Origin: Tistrella mobilis
GTDB taxonomy: Bacteria; Pseudomonadota; Alphaproteobacteria; Tistrellales; Tistrellaceae
Direction: 5' to 3'
Assembly (NCBI RefSeq): GCF_041468085.1
Contig: NZ_CP121017.1
Span: 3,657,501-3,721,500, forward strand
Length of the DNA stretch: 64,000 bases
This document shows positions 1 through 8,755 of the stretch, one piece after another. The notes beneath the pieces were generated by a model. It was given only the letters and a program-made list of their open reading frames with translations. It was not told where the DNA came from and did not search any database. Made by a program: the position numbers and the translations under genes. Positions within the stretch are counted from its first letter, which is position 1. Each line of letters opens with the position of its first letter.

Positions 1-292
1 CTTCGCTGCGTGATCACTCACACAACAAGGCCTCAACCGAAGTCGTCCCGGCATCTCTCTAGGCACAAGGTCATATCGAGATGCCAAGGCGCTCATCGGT
101 CAGTCGTTCTTAAAGTCCTAAGATCGACGACCGCCGCCCTCGCATCCCTTCCGATCCGTTTCACAATGTCAAAGATCCGGCCGAGGCGTCTCCGCCCCAG
201 GGCACCCTCAGGCGCCGGCTCATTTAAGAGCCTGTATTCTCTGGCTTTTCAGCCCCGCCGGCGCCGCGTCGTCCGCGGTGCCCGTCGGTGTG
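1..292 (-). ncRNA. Leader region of a probable rRNA operon (16S gene beyond left edge)
   Basis: The stretch downstream of the minus-strand promoter holds no convincing ORF. At 167-177 it carries TCTTTGACA on the minus strand, resembling the boxA antitermination element of rRNA leaders. A hairpin pairs 50-57 with 78-85 (arm GGCATCTC). Promoter, boxA and a long untranslated leader together fit the 5' part of an rRNA operon. A 16S-23S spacer is less likely because a strong promoter precedes it. This is inferred from signals; no rRNA sequence is visible. Confidence 0.5.
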
Positions 293-298
293 GGGCGG

Positions 299-349
299 TT
301 TATACGGGCCAACGCAGACCCTGGCAACACCTTTTTTGACGGTTTTTTT
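299..349 (-). promoter_or_regulatory. Strong promoter, probably of an rRNA operon
   Basis: Read on the minus strand there is a -35 box TTGCCA (322-327), a 17-base spacer and a -10 box TATAAA (299-304). Two A-runs (about 330-349) sit directly upstream, like an UP element. Transcription would start near 292 and run off the left edge. No gene starts within 290 bases on that strand, and a boxA-like sequence follows, so an rRNA operon promoter is the best reading. The rRNA gene itself lies outside the window. Confidence 0.65.
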
Positions 350-503
350 GACGGCGGACGATTCCGTCGGCAAGCCGTTGATCCGACACGAAAGATTCTT
401 GAGCCGATCCCAGAGGCCTTTCGCCCCGATCCGGGTGGCGGCATCGCCGCGGATGCCGCAGGCTGGTTTTTTTGCCGTTCCCCCCTTCGGAAAGACCCGA
501 TCG

Positions 504-929
504 ATGACCATCGCCCCACCGGACGCTCCCATCCTCGAAACCGCCGGCTTCGATCTCTCCTGCTGGCCGGTCGTGCGCGGCCGCTCCCCCGCCGGCGAGC
601 TTGCCATGGTCCAGGCCTGGATCGAGGCTCTCACCCTGATCCTGGACACCGGGCAGCGCTTCGCCGTGGTGATGGACATGCCAGGCACGATCACTGCCGA
701 CGCCGCCACACTGACCGAGGGCCGCAAGAGGGTGATCCTGTGGATGAAGCAGCGCCGCGAAGATCTCGCCGCGCGCTGCGGCGGGTTCGTCTATCTGCCG
801 GCCGATCCGGCGGAGCTGGAGGATCTGGCAGCCAGGACCGCCCAGGTGGCGGCCGCCTTCCCCTTCCCGCTGCATGTGGCACCCGACGAAGCCGCGGCAT
901 TCGAGAGGGCGCGCAGCCTCACCCATTGA
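504..929 (+). CDS. Hypothetical protein, 141 aa
   Basis: I do not recognise the family. The start ATG at 504 has GGAAAG nine bases upstream; the open frame extends further 5' but without a better site. The protein is small, soluble and acidic, with no signal peptide or membrane segment. A hydrophobic strand around residues 50-57 is followed by a helix rich in Arg, Asp and Glu, which would suit an alpha/beta domain of STAS-like size, but that is only an impression. It is followed at 80 bases by the DUF924 gene and may share its transcript. Confidence 0.6.
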   Translation: MTIAPPDAPILETAGFDLSCWPVVRGRSPAGELAMVQAWIEALTLILDTGQRFAVVMDMPGTITADAATLTEGRKRVILWMKQRREDLAARCGGFVYLPADPAELEDLAARTAQVAAAFPFPLHVAPDEAAAFERARSLTH

Positions 930-1009
930 TCCGGCCGGTAGTCGAGAGTTGAGCCCGGGCGGGTTTCGCGAGACCATGGATAACAGTCCCCCCTCCGGAG
1001 CCCGCCCCC

Positions 1010-1606
1010 ATGCTCACCGACCTCGCCACGGCGCTGCGCGCCGAGGAAGCCATGATCGCCGACGGCGCCACGCTCGACCGGGTGCTCGATTTCTGGTTCG
1101 GAGAACTCGGGCCCGCCGACTGGTTCGGCGCGGGAGAACGCCTGGACGAGGTGATCGGCGACCGCTTCGGCCGGGTTCTGGCCGCTGCCCGCCGCGGCTG
1201 CTGTGCCCCCTGGCGCAGCACGCCCCGCGGCCGGCTGGCGGAGATCCTGGTGCTCGACCAGTTCTCCCGCCACATCCATCGCGGCACGCCGGACGCCTTC
1301 GCCGCCGACGGCATGGCACTCGCCCTGGCTCAGGAAGCGGTCGCCGGCGGCCACGACCTGAAGCTGACCGTCACCGAGCGGAAGTTCCTCTATCTGCCCT
1401 TCGAACATTCCGAAAGCCTGAGCGTGCATGTCCAGGCGGTGGCCCTGTTCACGGCCCTGGGCGATGCCGATGCGCTCGACTGGGAACGCCGCCATCTGGC
1501 GGTGCTGGAACGTTTCGGCCGCTACCCCCATCGCAACGAGGTGCTGGGCCGGATCTCGACGCCCGAGGAGCAGGTCTATCTGGAAGAGCCCGGGGCGGGC
1601 TTCTGA
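1010..1606 (+). CDS. DUF924 family protein
   Basis: A 198-residue protein with the conserved marks of the DUF924 family: LDFWFGE near residues 26-32, LDQFSRHIHR at 82-91, LYLPFEHSE at 127-134 and RFGRYPHRNEVLGR at 168-181. The family is an all-helical, TPR-like fold of about 180-200 residues with no established biochemical role. The start at 1010 follows a CGGAG site at normal distance. Length is full for the family. It converges with the yihY-type gene on the other strand, with only 26 bases between the stop codons. Confidence 0.9.
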   Translation: MLTDLATALRAEEAMIADGATLDRVLDFWFGELGPADWFGAGERLDEVIGDRFGRVLAAARRGCCAPWRSTPRGRLAEILVLDQFSRHIHRGTPDAFAADGMALALAQEAVAGGHDLKLTVTERKFLYLPFEHSESLSVHVQAVALFTALGDADALDWERRHLAVLERFGRYPHRNEVLGRISTPEEQVYLEEPGAGF

Positions 1607-1632
1607 CGGGTCTGCCGGCGCGAGGCGGGGGA

Positions 1633-2658
1633 TCAGGGCAGCTTGCCCAGCGTGTCGGCGACATAGGCCCCACGCCGCCCCATCGGCTTGGGCCGGCCTT
1701 CGGTCGAGTCGCAGGCGGTCTGGTGTTCCAGCTCGGCATTCAGCTCGGCGCCGACCAGCACGATCATCACCGAGATCCAGATCCAGGTCATGAACACCAC
1801 CACCGCCCCCAGCGGGCCATACATCCGGTCATAACCGGCGAGGTTCGCCACGTACCACGAGAAGGCCATCGAGGCGATCAGCCAGACCACGGCCGCCAGA
1901 CAGCCGCCGGGGGTGACCCAGCGCCAGCGGGCGGTCCTGCGGCTGGGGGCATAGCGATAGAGCACACTGGTGCCCAGAACGACGATCGCCACCAGCAATG
2001 GCCAGCGGCCGATATCGAGCAGCCGTTCGGCCGAGGTGCCGGGCGGCAGCACATCCAGCACCACCGGCAGGATGGCGAGGGCCGCCAGCACCAGCGCCGT
2101 CGACAGGATGGCGGCCAGCGTGAAGCCCAGGGTGACCAGGGTGAAGAGCAGGAAGGAGCGCGACTGCCGCTCGCCATAGGCGACGTCGAGCGCATCGAAC
2201 ATCGCCTTCATGCCCTGATTGGCGCTCCAGAGGGCAATGGCGAGGCTGAACAGCGCCCCGAAGCCCAGCTGCCCCTGGGGCTGGCGGGACACCCGCATCA
2301 TCTGTTCGGACATCAGCTGCACGGGGCCTGCGGGCAGCACATCGCCCAGCAGGGTCATATGCTCCACCACCGCCGCCGGATCGGCGAACAGGCCGTAGAT
2401 CGAGATCAGCGCGGTGATGCCGGGGAAGATGGCGAGCAGGGTGTAGAAGGCGACCCCCGCCGCCACGGCCTCCACCCGATCCTCGATCACCTGCCGGACG
2501 GTGCGCCAGAGAACATCCTTCCAGCCGCGCACCGGCATCTCGCCCGGCCCGCGGGCATGGCGGCCACGGGCCTCGTGTTCGGCCGGCGCGCCATCCGGAT
2601 CGAGCCGGTGTTCGGCCTGGCCGCGCAGCGTGCCCGTCCGGCCGTCCTCTGCCGTCAT
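1633..2658 (-). CDS. YihY/BrkB family inner-membrane protein
   Basis: A 341-residue integral membrane protein of the YihY/virulence factor BrkB family, once mis-assigned as ribonuclease BN. The hallmark region with FYTLLAIFPGITALISIYG lies near residues 45-65, followed by five further hydrophobic segments that end with a GAVVVFMTWIWISVMIVLVGAELNAE-type block (described here in part). ATG at 2658 is preferred over an upstream GTG because a GGGAGG site lies six bases upstream of it. The transported substrate is unknown for the family. The gene lies downstream of ilvC on the same strand, separated from it by a large inverted repeat that probably stops ilv transcripts. Confidence 0.9.
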   Translation of the reverse strand: MTAEDGRTGTLRGQAEHRLDPDGAPAEHEARGRHARGPGEMPVRGWKDVLWRTVRQVIEDRVEAVAAGVAFYTLLAIFPGITALISIYGLFADPAAVVEHMTLLGDVLPAGPVQLMSEQMMRVSRQPQGQLGFGALFSLAIALWSANQGMKAMFDALDVAYGERQSRSFLLFTLVTLGFTLAAILSTALVLAALAILPVVLDVLPPGTSAERLLDIGRWPLLVAIVVLGTSVLYRYAPSRRTARWRWVTPGGCLAAVVWLIASMAFSWYVANLAGYDRMYGPLGAVVVFMTWIWISVMIVLVGAELNAELEHQTACDSTEGRPKPMGRRGAYVADTLGKLP

Positions 2659-2725
2659 CCTCCGCCTCCCTTGCAGCACCGACCGGACAACCGGCAGAGC
2701 CGCAGCAGGTTCCGGTGCCGGAAAC

Positions 2726-2766
2726 GCGGACGGGCGGCACCCCCCCGGGGAGTGCCGCCCGTCCGC
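2726..2766 (-). terminator. Large inverted repeat between ilvC and yihY, terminator-like
   Basis: Arms 2726-2740 and 2752-2766 (GCGGACGGGCGGCAC and its complement) are 15 bases long and perfectly paired, with an 11-base loop of mostly C or G. It lies 90 bases past the ilvC stop in the direction of ilv transcription. There is no T-run after it, so it may act with Rho or as a 3' end stabiliser rather than as a classic intrinsic terminator. Confidence 0.5.
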
Positions 2767-2780
2767 ATCCGGTCCCGAAG

Positions 2781-3990
<1,210 letters not shown>

Positions 3991-4046
3991 CTAAGGTGTC
4001 GAATGGTGGACCTCCGGCATCACCGGAGATCCGAAAGCAGGTCGGA

Positions 4047-4583
4047 TCAGAAACGGCCCCGCTCGGAGGCGAGCGGCGCCGCTCCGCGCGACAGGGCCGC
4101 GATGCCGGTGCGCGCCACATCGGCAAGCCCCAGCGGCCGCATCAGATTGATGAAGGCCTCGATCTTTTCGGTCGAGCCGGTCATCTCGAAGATGAAGCTC
4201 TCATGGGTGCTGTCGACCACGCGGGCGCGGAAGATATCGGCGATGCGCAGCGACTCGACCCGGCGCTCCCCGGTGCAGGCGACCTTGACCAGCGCCAGTT
4301 CGCGGCCGACGAAGGGGCCGCTCTGGGTCAGGTCGGTCACCGCATGCACCGGCACCAGCCGGGTGAGCTGGGCCTTGATCTGCTCGATGATCATCGGCGT
4401 GCCCGAGGTCACGATGGTGATGCGCGAACGGGTGCGCGTCTCGTTCACCTCGGCGACGGTCAGGCTGTCGATATTGTAGCCGCGGCCCGAGAACAGGCCG
4501 ATGACGCGGGCGAGCACGCCGCTTTCGTTGTCGACCAGCACCGAGATCGTGTGCTGGGTGATGGGTTCGTTCTTGATGACCAT
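4047..4583 (-). CDS. ilvN: Acetolactate synthase small (regulatory) subunit
   Basis: A 178-residue protein. An N-terminal ACT domain (about residues 8-80; VLVDNESGVLARVIGLFSGR) binds valine for feedback control, followed by the C-terminal ALS_ss_C domain. It partners the large subunit encoded 134 bases upstream and activates it. Full length for the family. ATG at 4583 fits the usual N-terminus, although the upstream ribosome site is weak. Often called ilvH in other genomes. Confidence 0.97.
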   Translation of the reverse strand: MVIKNEPITQHTISVLVDNESGVLARVIGLFSGRGYNIDSLTVAEVNETRTRSRITIVTSGTPMIIEQIKAQLTRLVPVHAVTDLTQSGPFVGRELALVKVACTGERRVESLRIADIFRARVVDSTHESFIFEMTGSTEKIEAFINLMRPLGLADVARTGIAALSRGAAPLASERGRF

Positions 4584-4717
4584 GGAAGCTGTCTCGCGCC
4601 TGGAGCGGATCTTGACCTGGACGGCAGGTCCGGCCGGAAGAAGGCCCGCGGGGGCCCGGCAGGCATGGCTTACGCCTGCCGGAAACCGGTACGGGCCGCT
4701 GCGATATCGCCGGCGGC

Positions 4718-6469
4718 TCAGACCAGTACCATGCCGTCCTCGCTCTTGCAGGCGTCCAGCTCCTGGCCGGGGCCGAGGATGATTTCGTGATGCGCGGCAC
4801 CGGCCGGGATCATCGGATAGACGTTCTCGCCCTTGTCGACACGCACATCGACCACGACCGGGCCGTCATGGGCCAGCATCTCGCGGATCACGTCGTCCAG
4901 GTCGTCGGGCGAATGAGCGCGCAGGCCCTTGGCACCGAAGGCCTCGGCCAGCTTCACGAAATCGGGCAGCGCCGCCGAATAGCTTTCGGAGTAGCGGCCG
5001 CCATGGAACAGCTCCTGCCACTGGCGGACCATGCCCATCCATTCGTTGTTGAGGATGAACACCTTCACCGGCAGCCGGTGCTGGATCAGGCTCGACAGCT
5101 CCTGAATGTTCATCATCGTCGAGGCTTCGCCGGCGATGTCGATGACCAGCGCATCCGGATGCGCCACCTGCACGCCCATCGCCGCCGGCAGGCCGTAACC
5201 CATGGTGCCGAGACCGCCCGAGGTCATCCAGTGGTTCGGCTGATCGAAGCCGAAATGCTGGGCCGCCCACATCTGATGCTGGCCGACTTCGGTGGTGATA
5301 TAGGGATTGCGGTCGCGGACCATCTCCCACAGCCGGCGGATGGCATATTGCGGCTTGATGATCTGGGCGCTGTTCTGGAAGCCCAGAGAATTCTGCGCCC
5401 GCCAGCCTGCGATCTTCTCCCACCAGGCGCCGATACGCGCGGGGTCATGCCCGGCCTTGCGACGATCCCACGCCTCCAGCAGGGCGCGGATGGTGTTGCC
5501 GGCATCGCCCACGATCGGCAGATCGACCGCGACGTTCTTGTTGATCGAAGACGGGTCGATATCGGCATGGATCTTGATGCTGTCGGGCGAGAAGCCGTCG
5601 AGCCGCCCGGTCACCCGGTCGTCGAAACGGGCGCCCAGATTGATCATCAGATCGCTGCCGTGCATCGCCAGATTGGCTTCCAGCGTGCCGTGCATGCCCA
5701 GCATGCCCAGCGACTGCCGGTCGCTTGCCGGATAGGCGCCAAGCCCCATCAGGGTCATGGTGATCGGGAAGCCGGTCGCACGGACCAGGCGGACCAGATT
5801 GTCGCAGGCCTCGGTGCCGGCATTGATCACGCCGCCGCCGACATAGAACACCGGGCGCTCGGCCTTCAGCATCAGATCGACCGCGCGCTCGATCGCCGCC
5901 TGGTCGGGCGTGACCTGGGGGCGGTAGGTCGGTGCCGGCAGGGCATCGGGGGCCGTATAGGCGGCCAGCGTGTTCAGCACGTCCTTGGGCAGGTCGATCA
6001 CGACCGGGCCGGGCCGGCCCGAGCGCGCGACATGGAAGGCCTCGTGAACCTTCGCCGCCAGCACGTTCACGTCGCGGATCAGATAGTTGTGCTTGGTGCA
6101 GGGCCGGGTGATGCCGACGGTATCCGCCTCCTGGAAGGCGTCGTTGCCGATCATGTGGGTCGGCACCTGGCCGGTCAGACAGACGATCGGAATGCTGTCC
6201 ATCAGCGCATCCGTCAGGCCGGTGACCGCATTGGTCGCCCCGGGGCCCGAGGTCACGAGTACCACGCCGACCTTGCCGGTCGAGCGCGCATACCCCTCCG
6301 CCGCATGGACCGCCGCCTGTTCGTGGCGGACCAGGTAATGACGCACGCTGTTCTGCTTGTAGAGCGCGTCATAGATCGGAAGTACCGCGCCACCGGGATA
6401 GCCGAAAATGACCTCCACACCCTGGTCGGCCAGGGCTTTGATCAGGATTTCCGCACCGGTGAACTGCAT
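4718..6469 (-). CDS. ilvI: Acetolactate synthase large subunit, biosynthetic
   Basis: A 583-residue thiamine-diphosphate enzyme that joins two pyruvates, or pyruvate with 2-oxobutyrate. The N-terminal Pyr domain (about 1-170) carries the catalytic Glu in VRHEQAAVHAAEGYAR. A middle FAD-binding domain and a C-terminal PP domain (about 370-560) follow, with GEASTMMN in place of the usual GDG-type motif. ILNNEWMGMVRQWQELF is typical of AHAS rather than other ThDP enzymes. GGAG precedes the ATG. The large and small subunits are adjacent. A hairpin with a T-run lies about 100 bases upstream and could attenuate transcription. Confidence 0.97.
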   Translation of the reverse strand: MQFTGAEILIKALADQGVEVIFGYPGGAVLPIYDALYKQNSVRHYLVRHEQAAVHAAEGYARSTGKVGVVLVTSGPGATNAVTGLTDALMDSIPIVCLTGQVPTHMIGNDAFQEADTVGITRPCTKHNYLIRDVNVLAAKVHEAFHVARSGRPGPVVIDLPKDVLNTLAAYTAPDALPAPTYRPQVTPDQAAIERAVDLMLKAERPVFYVGGGVINAGTEACDNLVRLVRATGFPITMTLMGLGAYPASDRQSLGMLGMHGTLEANLAMHGSDLMINLGARFDDRVTGRLDGFSPDSIKIHADIDPSSINKNVAVDLPIVGDAGNTIRALLEAWDRRKAGHDPARIGAWWEKIAGWRAQNSLGFQNSAQIIKPQYAIRRLWEMVRDRNPYITTEVGQHQMWAAQHFGFDQPNHWMTSGGLGTMGYGLPAAMGVQVAHPDALVIDIAGEASTMMNIQELSSLIQHRLPVKVFILNNEWMGMVRQWQELFHGGRYSESYSAALPDFVKLAEAFGAKGLRAHSPDDLDDVIREMLAHDGPVVVDVRVDKGENVYPMIPAGAAHHEIILGPGQELDACKSEDGMVLV

Positions 6470-6565
6470 CGTTCGGTCGCTCCGCGTAACAACTGGTTCG
6501 GGGGGACATGCGCAGCGCAGGGCCCGCCCCTGCCCGGATCACCGGCGGGACATCCGCCGGCCTTC

Positions 6566-6603
6566 GCCGAAAAAGAACCGCCGGCGGACATCTCCGTCGG
6601 CGG
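6566..6603 (-). terminator. Hairpin with T-run upstream of ilvI (miaA terminator or ilv attenuator)
   Basis: On the minus strand an 11-base stem (6593-6603 with 6578-6588, one G-T pair) closes a four-base loop and is followed by TTCTTTTTC. It lies 107 bases past the miaA stop and about 100 bases before the ilvI start. It could end miaA transcripts or act as an attenuator in the ilvI leader. I saw no leader peptide rich in Leu, Ile or Val codons. Confidence 0.6.
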
Positions 6604-6709
6604 GTTCCGCCCCTCACCTCGATGCGGGGCCCGGTCCGGCCCCGCCCATGGCATACGGGCAATGGGGGCGTCGACCGGTCTCTGATCCGAGCCTGTGGAA
6701 CCTAGCGGC

Positions 6710-7678
6710 TCAATGACCCAGGGTCAACAGGAAGCGATCAATTTCCAAAAAGATTCTTGAACCCAAACATTCCGAATATTGCTCATGTGCGCCCAGGTTG
6801 ATTTTTGCCTGGTTTCGTATCCAGGTCATCTGACGCTTGGCATATTGGCGGGTGGCGATGCGTCCCCGCTCCAGCATCTCGTCGCGCGAGACGTCCCCCG
6901 CCAGCCAGGCGGCGATCTCGGGCACGCCCACCGCCTTCATCAACGGCACCGCCTGCGGATCCAGGCCGCGGGCAAGGAACGCCGCCACCTCGTCGGCGGC
7001 CCCCATCTTCAGCATCGTCGCGAAGCGGCCGGCGATCGCCCGGTCGCGGGTTCCGGCATCCGGCATCAGCGCGATGGTGAAGATCGGGCCCGCATAGCCA
7101 CCTGCGGGCGGATGGTCGCGCTGCCAGTCCGCCAGGCTGCGGCCGGTCGCACGCACCACCTCCAGCGCCCGGGCCAGACGCTGCGGGTCCGCCAGCCGCT
7201 GCGCCGCCTCGGGGTCGAGCGGTGCCAGCGCCGCCTTCAGTACCGGCACGCCGCCGGCCAAGCCCAGCGCGCGGACCTCGTCGCGCAGCGCCTGCGGGAT
7301 CGCCGGCAGATCCGACAGCCCGTCGACAAGCGCGCGGATGTAAAGACCGGTCCCGCCGGTGATCAGCGGCAGGCGTCCGGCCCCGTGCGCAGCCGCAATT
7401 TCGGCCCGGGCCGCCGCCGCCCAATCGGCGGCCGACCACACGGCTTCGGCCGGCCGCACGCCGTAGAGCCGATGGGGGACGGCCGCCTCGTCGGCCTCGG
7501 ACGGGCGGGCGGTCACGATCCGCAGATCGGCATAGACCTGCATGGCATCGGCATTGATCACCACGCCGTCCCGGGCCCGCGCAAGGTCGAGCGCCAGCTG
7601 CGACTTGCCCGAGGCGGTGGGGCCCATCACCACGATCAGGGGGCCGGCGCCGGCCGGGGCCGGATTGCTCCGCTGCAT
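6710..7678 (-). CDS. miaA: tRNA dimethylallyltransferase
   Basis: 322 residues. Transfers a dimethylallyl group to N6 of A37 in tRNAs reading UNN codons. Walker A loop GPTASGKSQ lies at residues 19-27, INADAMQVYADL follows, and GGTGLYIRALVDGL marks the isopentenyltransferase core. Near the C-terminus YAKRQMTWIRNQ is the conserved end of the catalytic domain. AGGAG lies upstream of ATG 7678. It is divergent from serB (62 bases between starts). The miaA-serB pairing next to ilv genes is common in alphaproteobacteria. Confidence 0.97.
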   Translation of the reverse strand: MQRSNPAPAGAGPLIVVMGPTASGKSQLALDLARARDGVVINADAMQVYADLRIVTARPSEADEAAVPHRLYGVRPAEAVWSAADWAAAARAEIAAAHGAGRLPLITGGTGLYIRALVDGLSDLPAIPQALRDEVRALGLAGGVPVLKAALAPLDPEAAQRLADPQRLARALEVVRATGRSLADWQRDHPPAGGYAGPIFTIALMPDAGTRDRAIAGRFATMLKMGAADEVAAFLARGLDPQAVPLMKAVGVPEIAAWLAGDVSRDEMLERGRIATRQYAKRQMTWIRNQAKINLGAHEQYSECLGSRIFLEIDRFLLTLGH

Positions 7679-7740
7679 GCTTGCTCCTGCGCGGTCCCGC
7701 GCCTTTAATGCGCCCGGTGTTTGGATGAAGGGACGATCCC

Positions 7741-8667
7741 ATGGGAACCGTGTTGACGCTGATCGGCGATCCCGTCAAGGCCGGCAGCGGCGAAACCGTG
7801 CTCGACCAGGGCACGATCGATCTGGTGCGCCGGGCGGTCGAGGCCGCGGGCCATGCCACGGGCACGGTCGCGGTGCTGCATGACGGCGTGGCCGTCGACA
7901 TCGCGGTCGACGGCGAGGCCGCAGCGGTGCGCGATGCCGCGGAAGCCGCCCTCGCCGGCGCCCGGCTGCCGGTCGATGCGGCGGCACAGGCAGACGGCCC
8001 GGCGCGCCGCCGCCGGCTGCTGGTGTCCGACATGGACAGCACCATGATCACCTGCGAATGCATCGACGAACTGGCCGATTTCGCCGGGGTGAAGGCCGAG
8101 GTCTCGGCCGTGACCGAGCGGGCGATGCGCGGCGAGCTGGATTTCGCCGAAGCACTGACCGCCCGGGTTTCGACCCTGACCGGGCTCTCCGACGGCGTTC
8201 TGGCCCGCGCCTTCGGCGAGCGGGTGCGGCTGATGCCGGGGGCCCGCACCCTGGTTGCCACCATGCGCAGCCACGGCGCCCGCGCGGTGCTGGTCTCGGG
8301 CGGGTTCACCTATTTCACCGCCCGGGTGGCAGCGCTTTGCGGCTTCGACGACCATCGCGCCAATATCCTTGAAATCGAGGACGGGCGGCTGACCGGCCGG
8401 GTGATCCCGCCGATCCTGGGCGCCGATGCCAAGGTCGAGGCGCTGGATCACTATGCCGGGCTCTGGGCCGGCGGGCTCGGCGGCGCGCTGGCTGTGGGCG
8501 ACGGCGCCAACGACCTGCCGATGATCGTACAGGCCGGCCTCGGCGTCGCCTATCACGCCAAGCCGCGGGTTGCAGCGGCAGCACCCGTGCGGATCAATCA
8601 CGGCGATCTGACCGCCCTGCTCTACCTGCAGGGCTATGCCCGCGACGAATTCCTGATCGCCGACTGA
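7741..8667 (+). CDS. serB: Phosphoserine phosphatase
   Basis: 308 residues, HAD superfamily, last step of serine synthesis. The nucleophile motif DMDST is at residues 97-101 (Asp97 would be phosphorylated). The second motif is SGG in VLVSGGFTYFT, and the Mg2+ motif GDGANDLPM lies near residue 257. The first 85 residues form the ACT-like N-terminal domain seen in the long SerB type. AAGGGA precedes ATG 7741. A strong terminator follows, shared with the convergent protease gene. Confidence 0.96.
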   Translation: MGTVLTLIGDPVKAGSGETVLDQGTIDLVRRAVEAAGHATGTVAVLHDGVAVDIAVDGEAAAVRDAAEAALAGARLPVDAAAQADGPARRRRLLVSDMDSTMITCECIDELADFAGVKAEVSAVTERAMRGELDFAEALTARVSTLTGLSDGVLARAFGERVRLMPGARTLVATMRSHGARAVLVSGGFTYFTARVAALCGFDDHRANILEIEDGRLTGRVIPPILGADAKVEALDHYAGLWAGGLGGALAVGDGANDLPMIVQAGLGVAYHAKPRVAAAAPVRINHGDLTALLYLQGYARDEFLIAD

Positions 8668-8688
8668 TCCATCGCCGGCATCCGACAG

Positions 8689-8724
8689 AAAGCCCCGCCC
8701 GGATTGCGCCGGGCGGGGCTTTTC
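8689..8724. terminator. Terminator between serB and the Do protease gene
   Basis: GC-rich stem AAGCCCCGCCCGG with its complement around a short loop, followed on the plus strand by TTTTCTC. It ends serB transcription. The minus side has a shorter T-run (TTTCT) and may also serve the convergent protease gene. Confidence 0.85.
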
Positions 8725-8755
8725 TCGTCGGGGGATGGAGGGGGCCTGCGCGCCC

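Noticed and set aside
6604-6709. Leader peptide for ilv attenuation
   Set aside because: Frames here have no cluster of Leu, Ile or Val codons and run through the hairpin without a stop.
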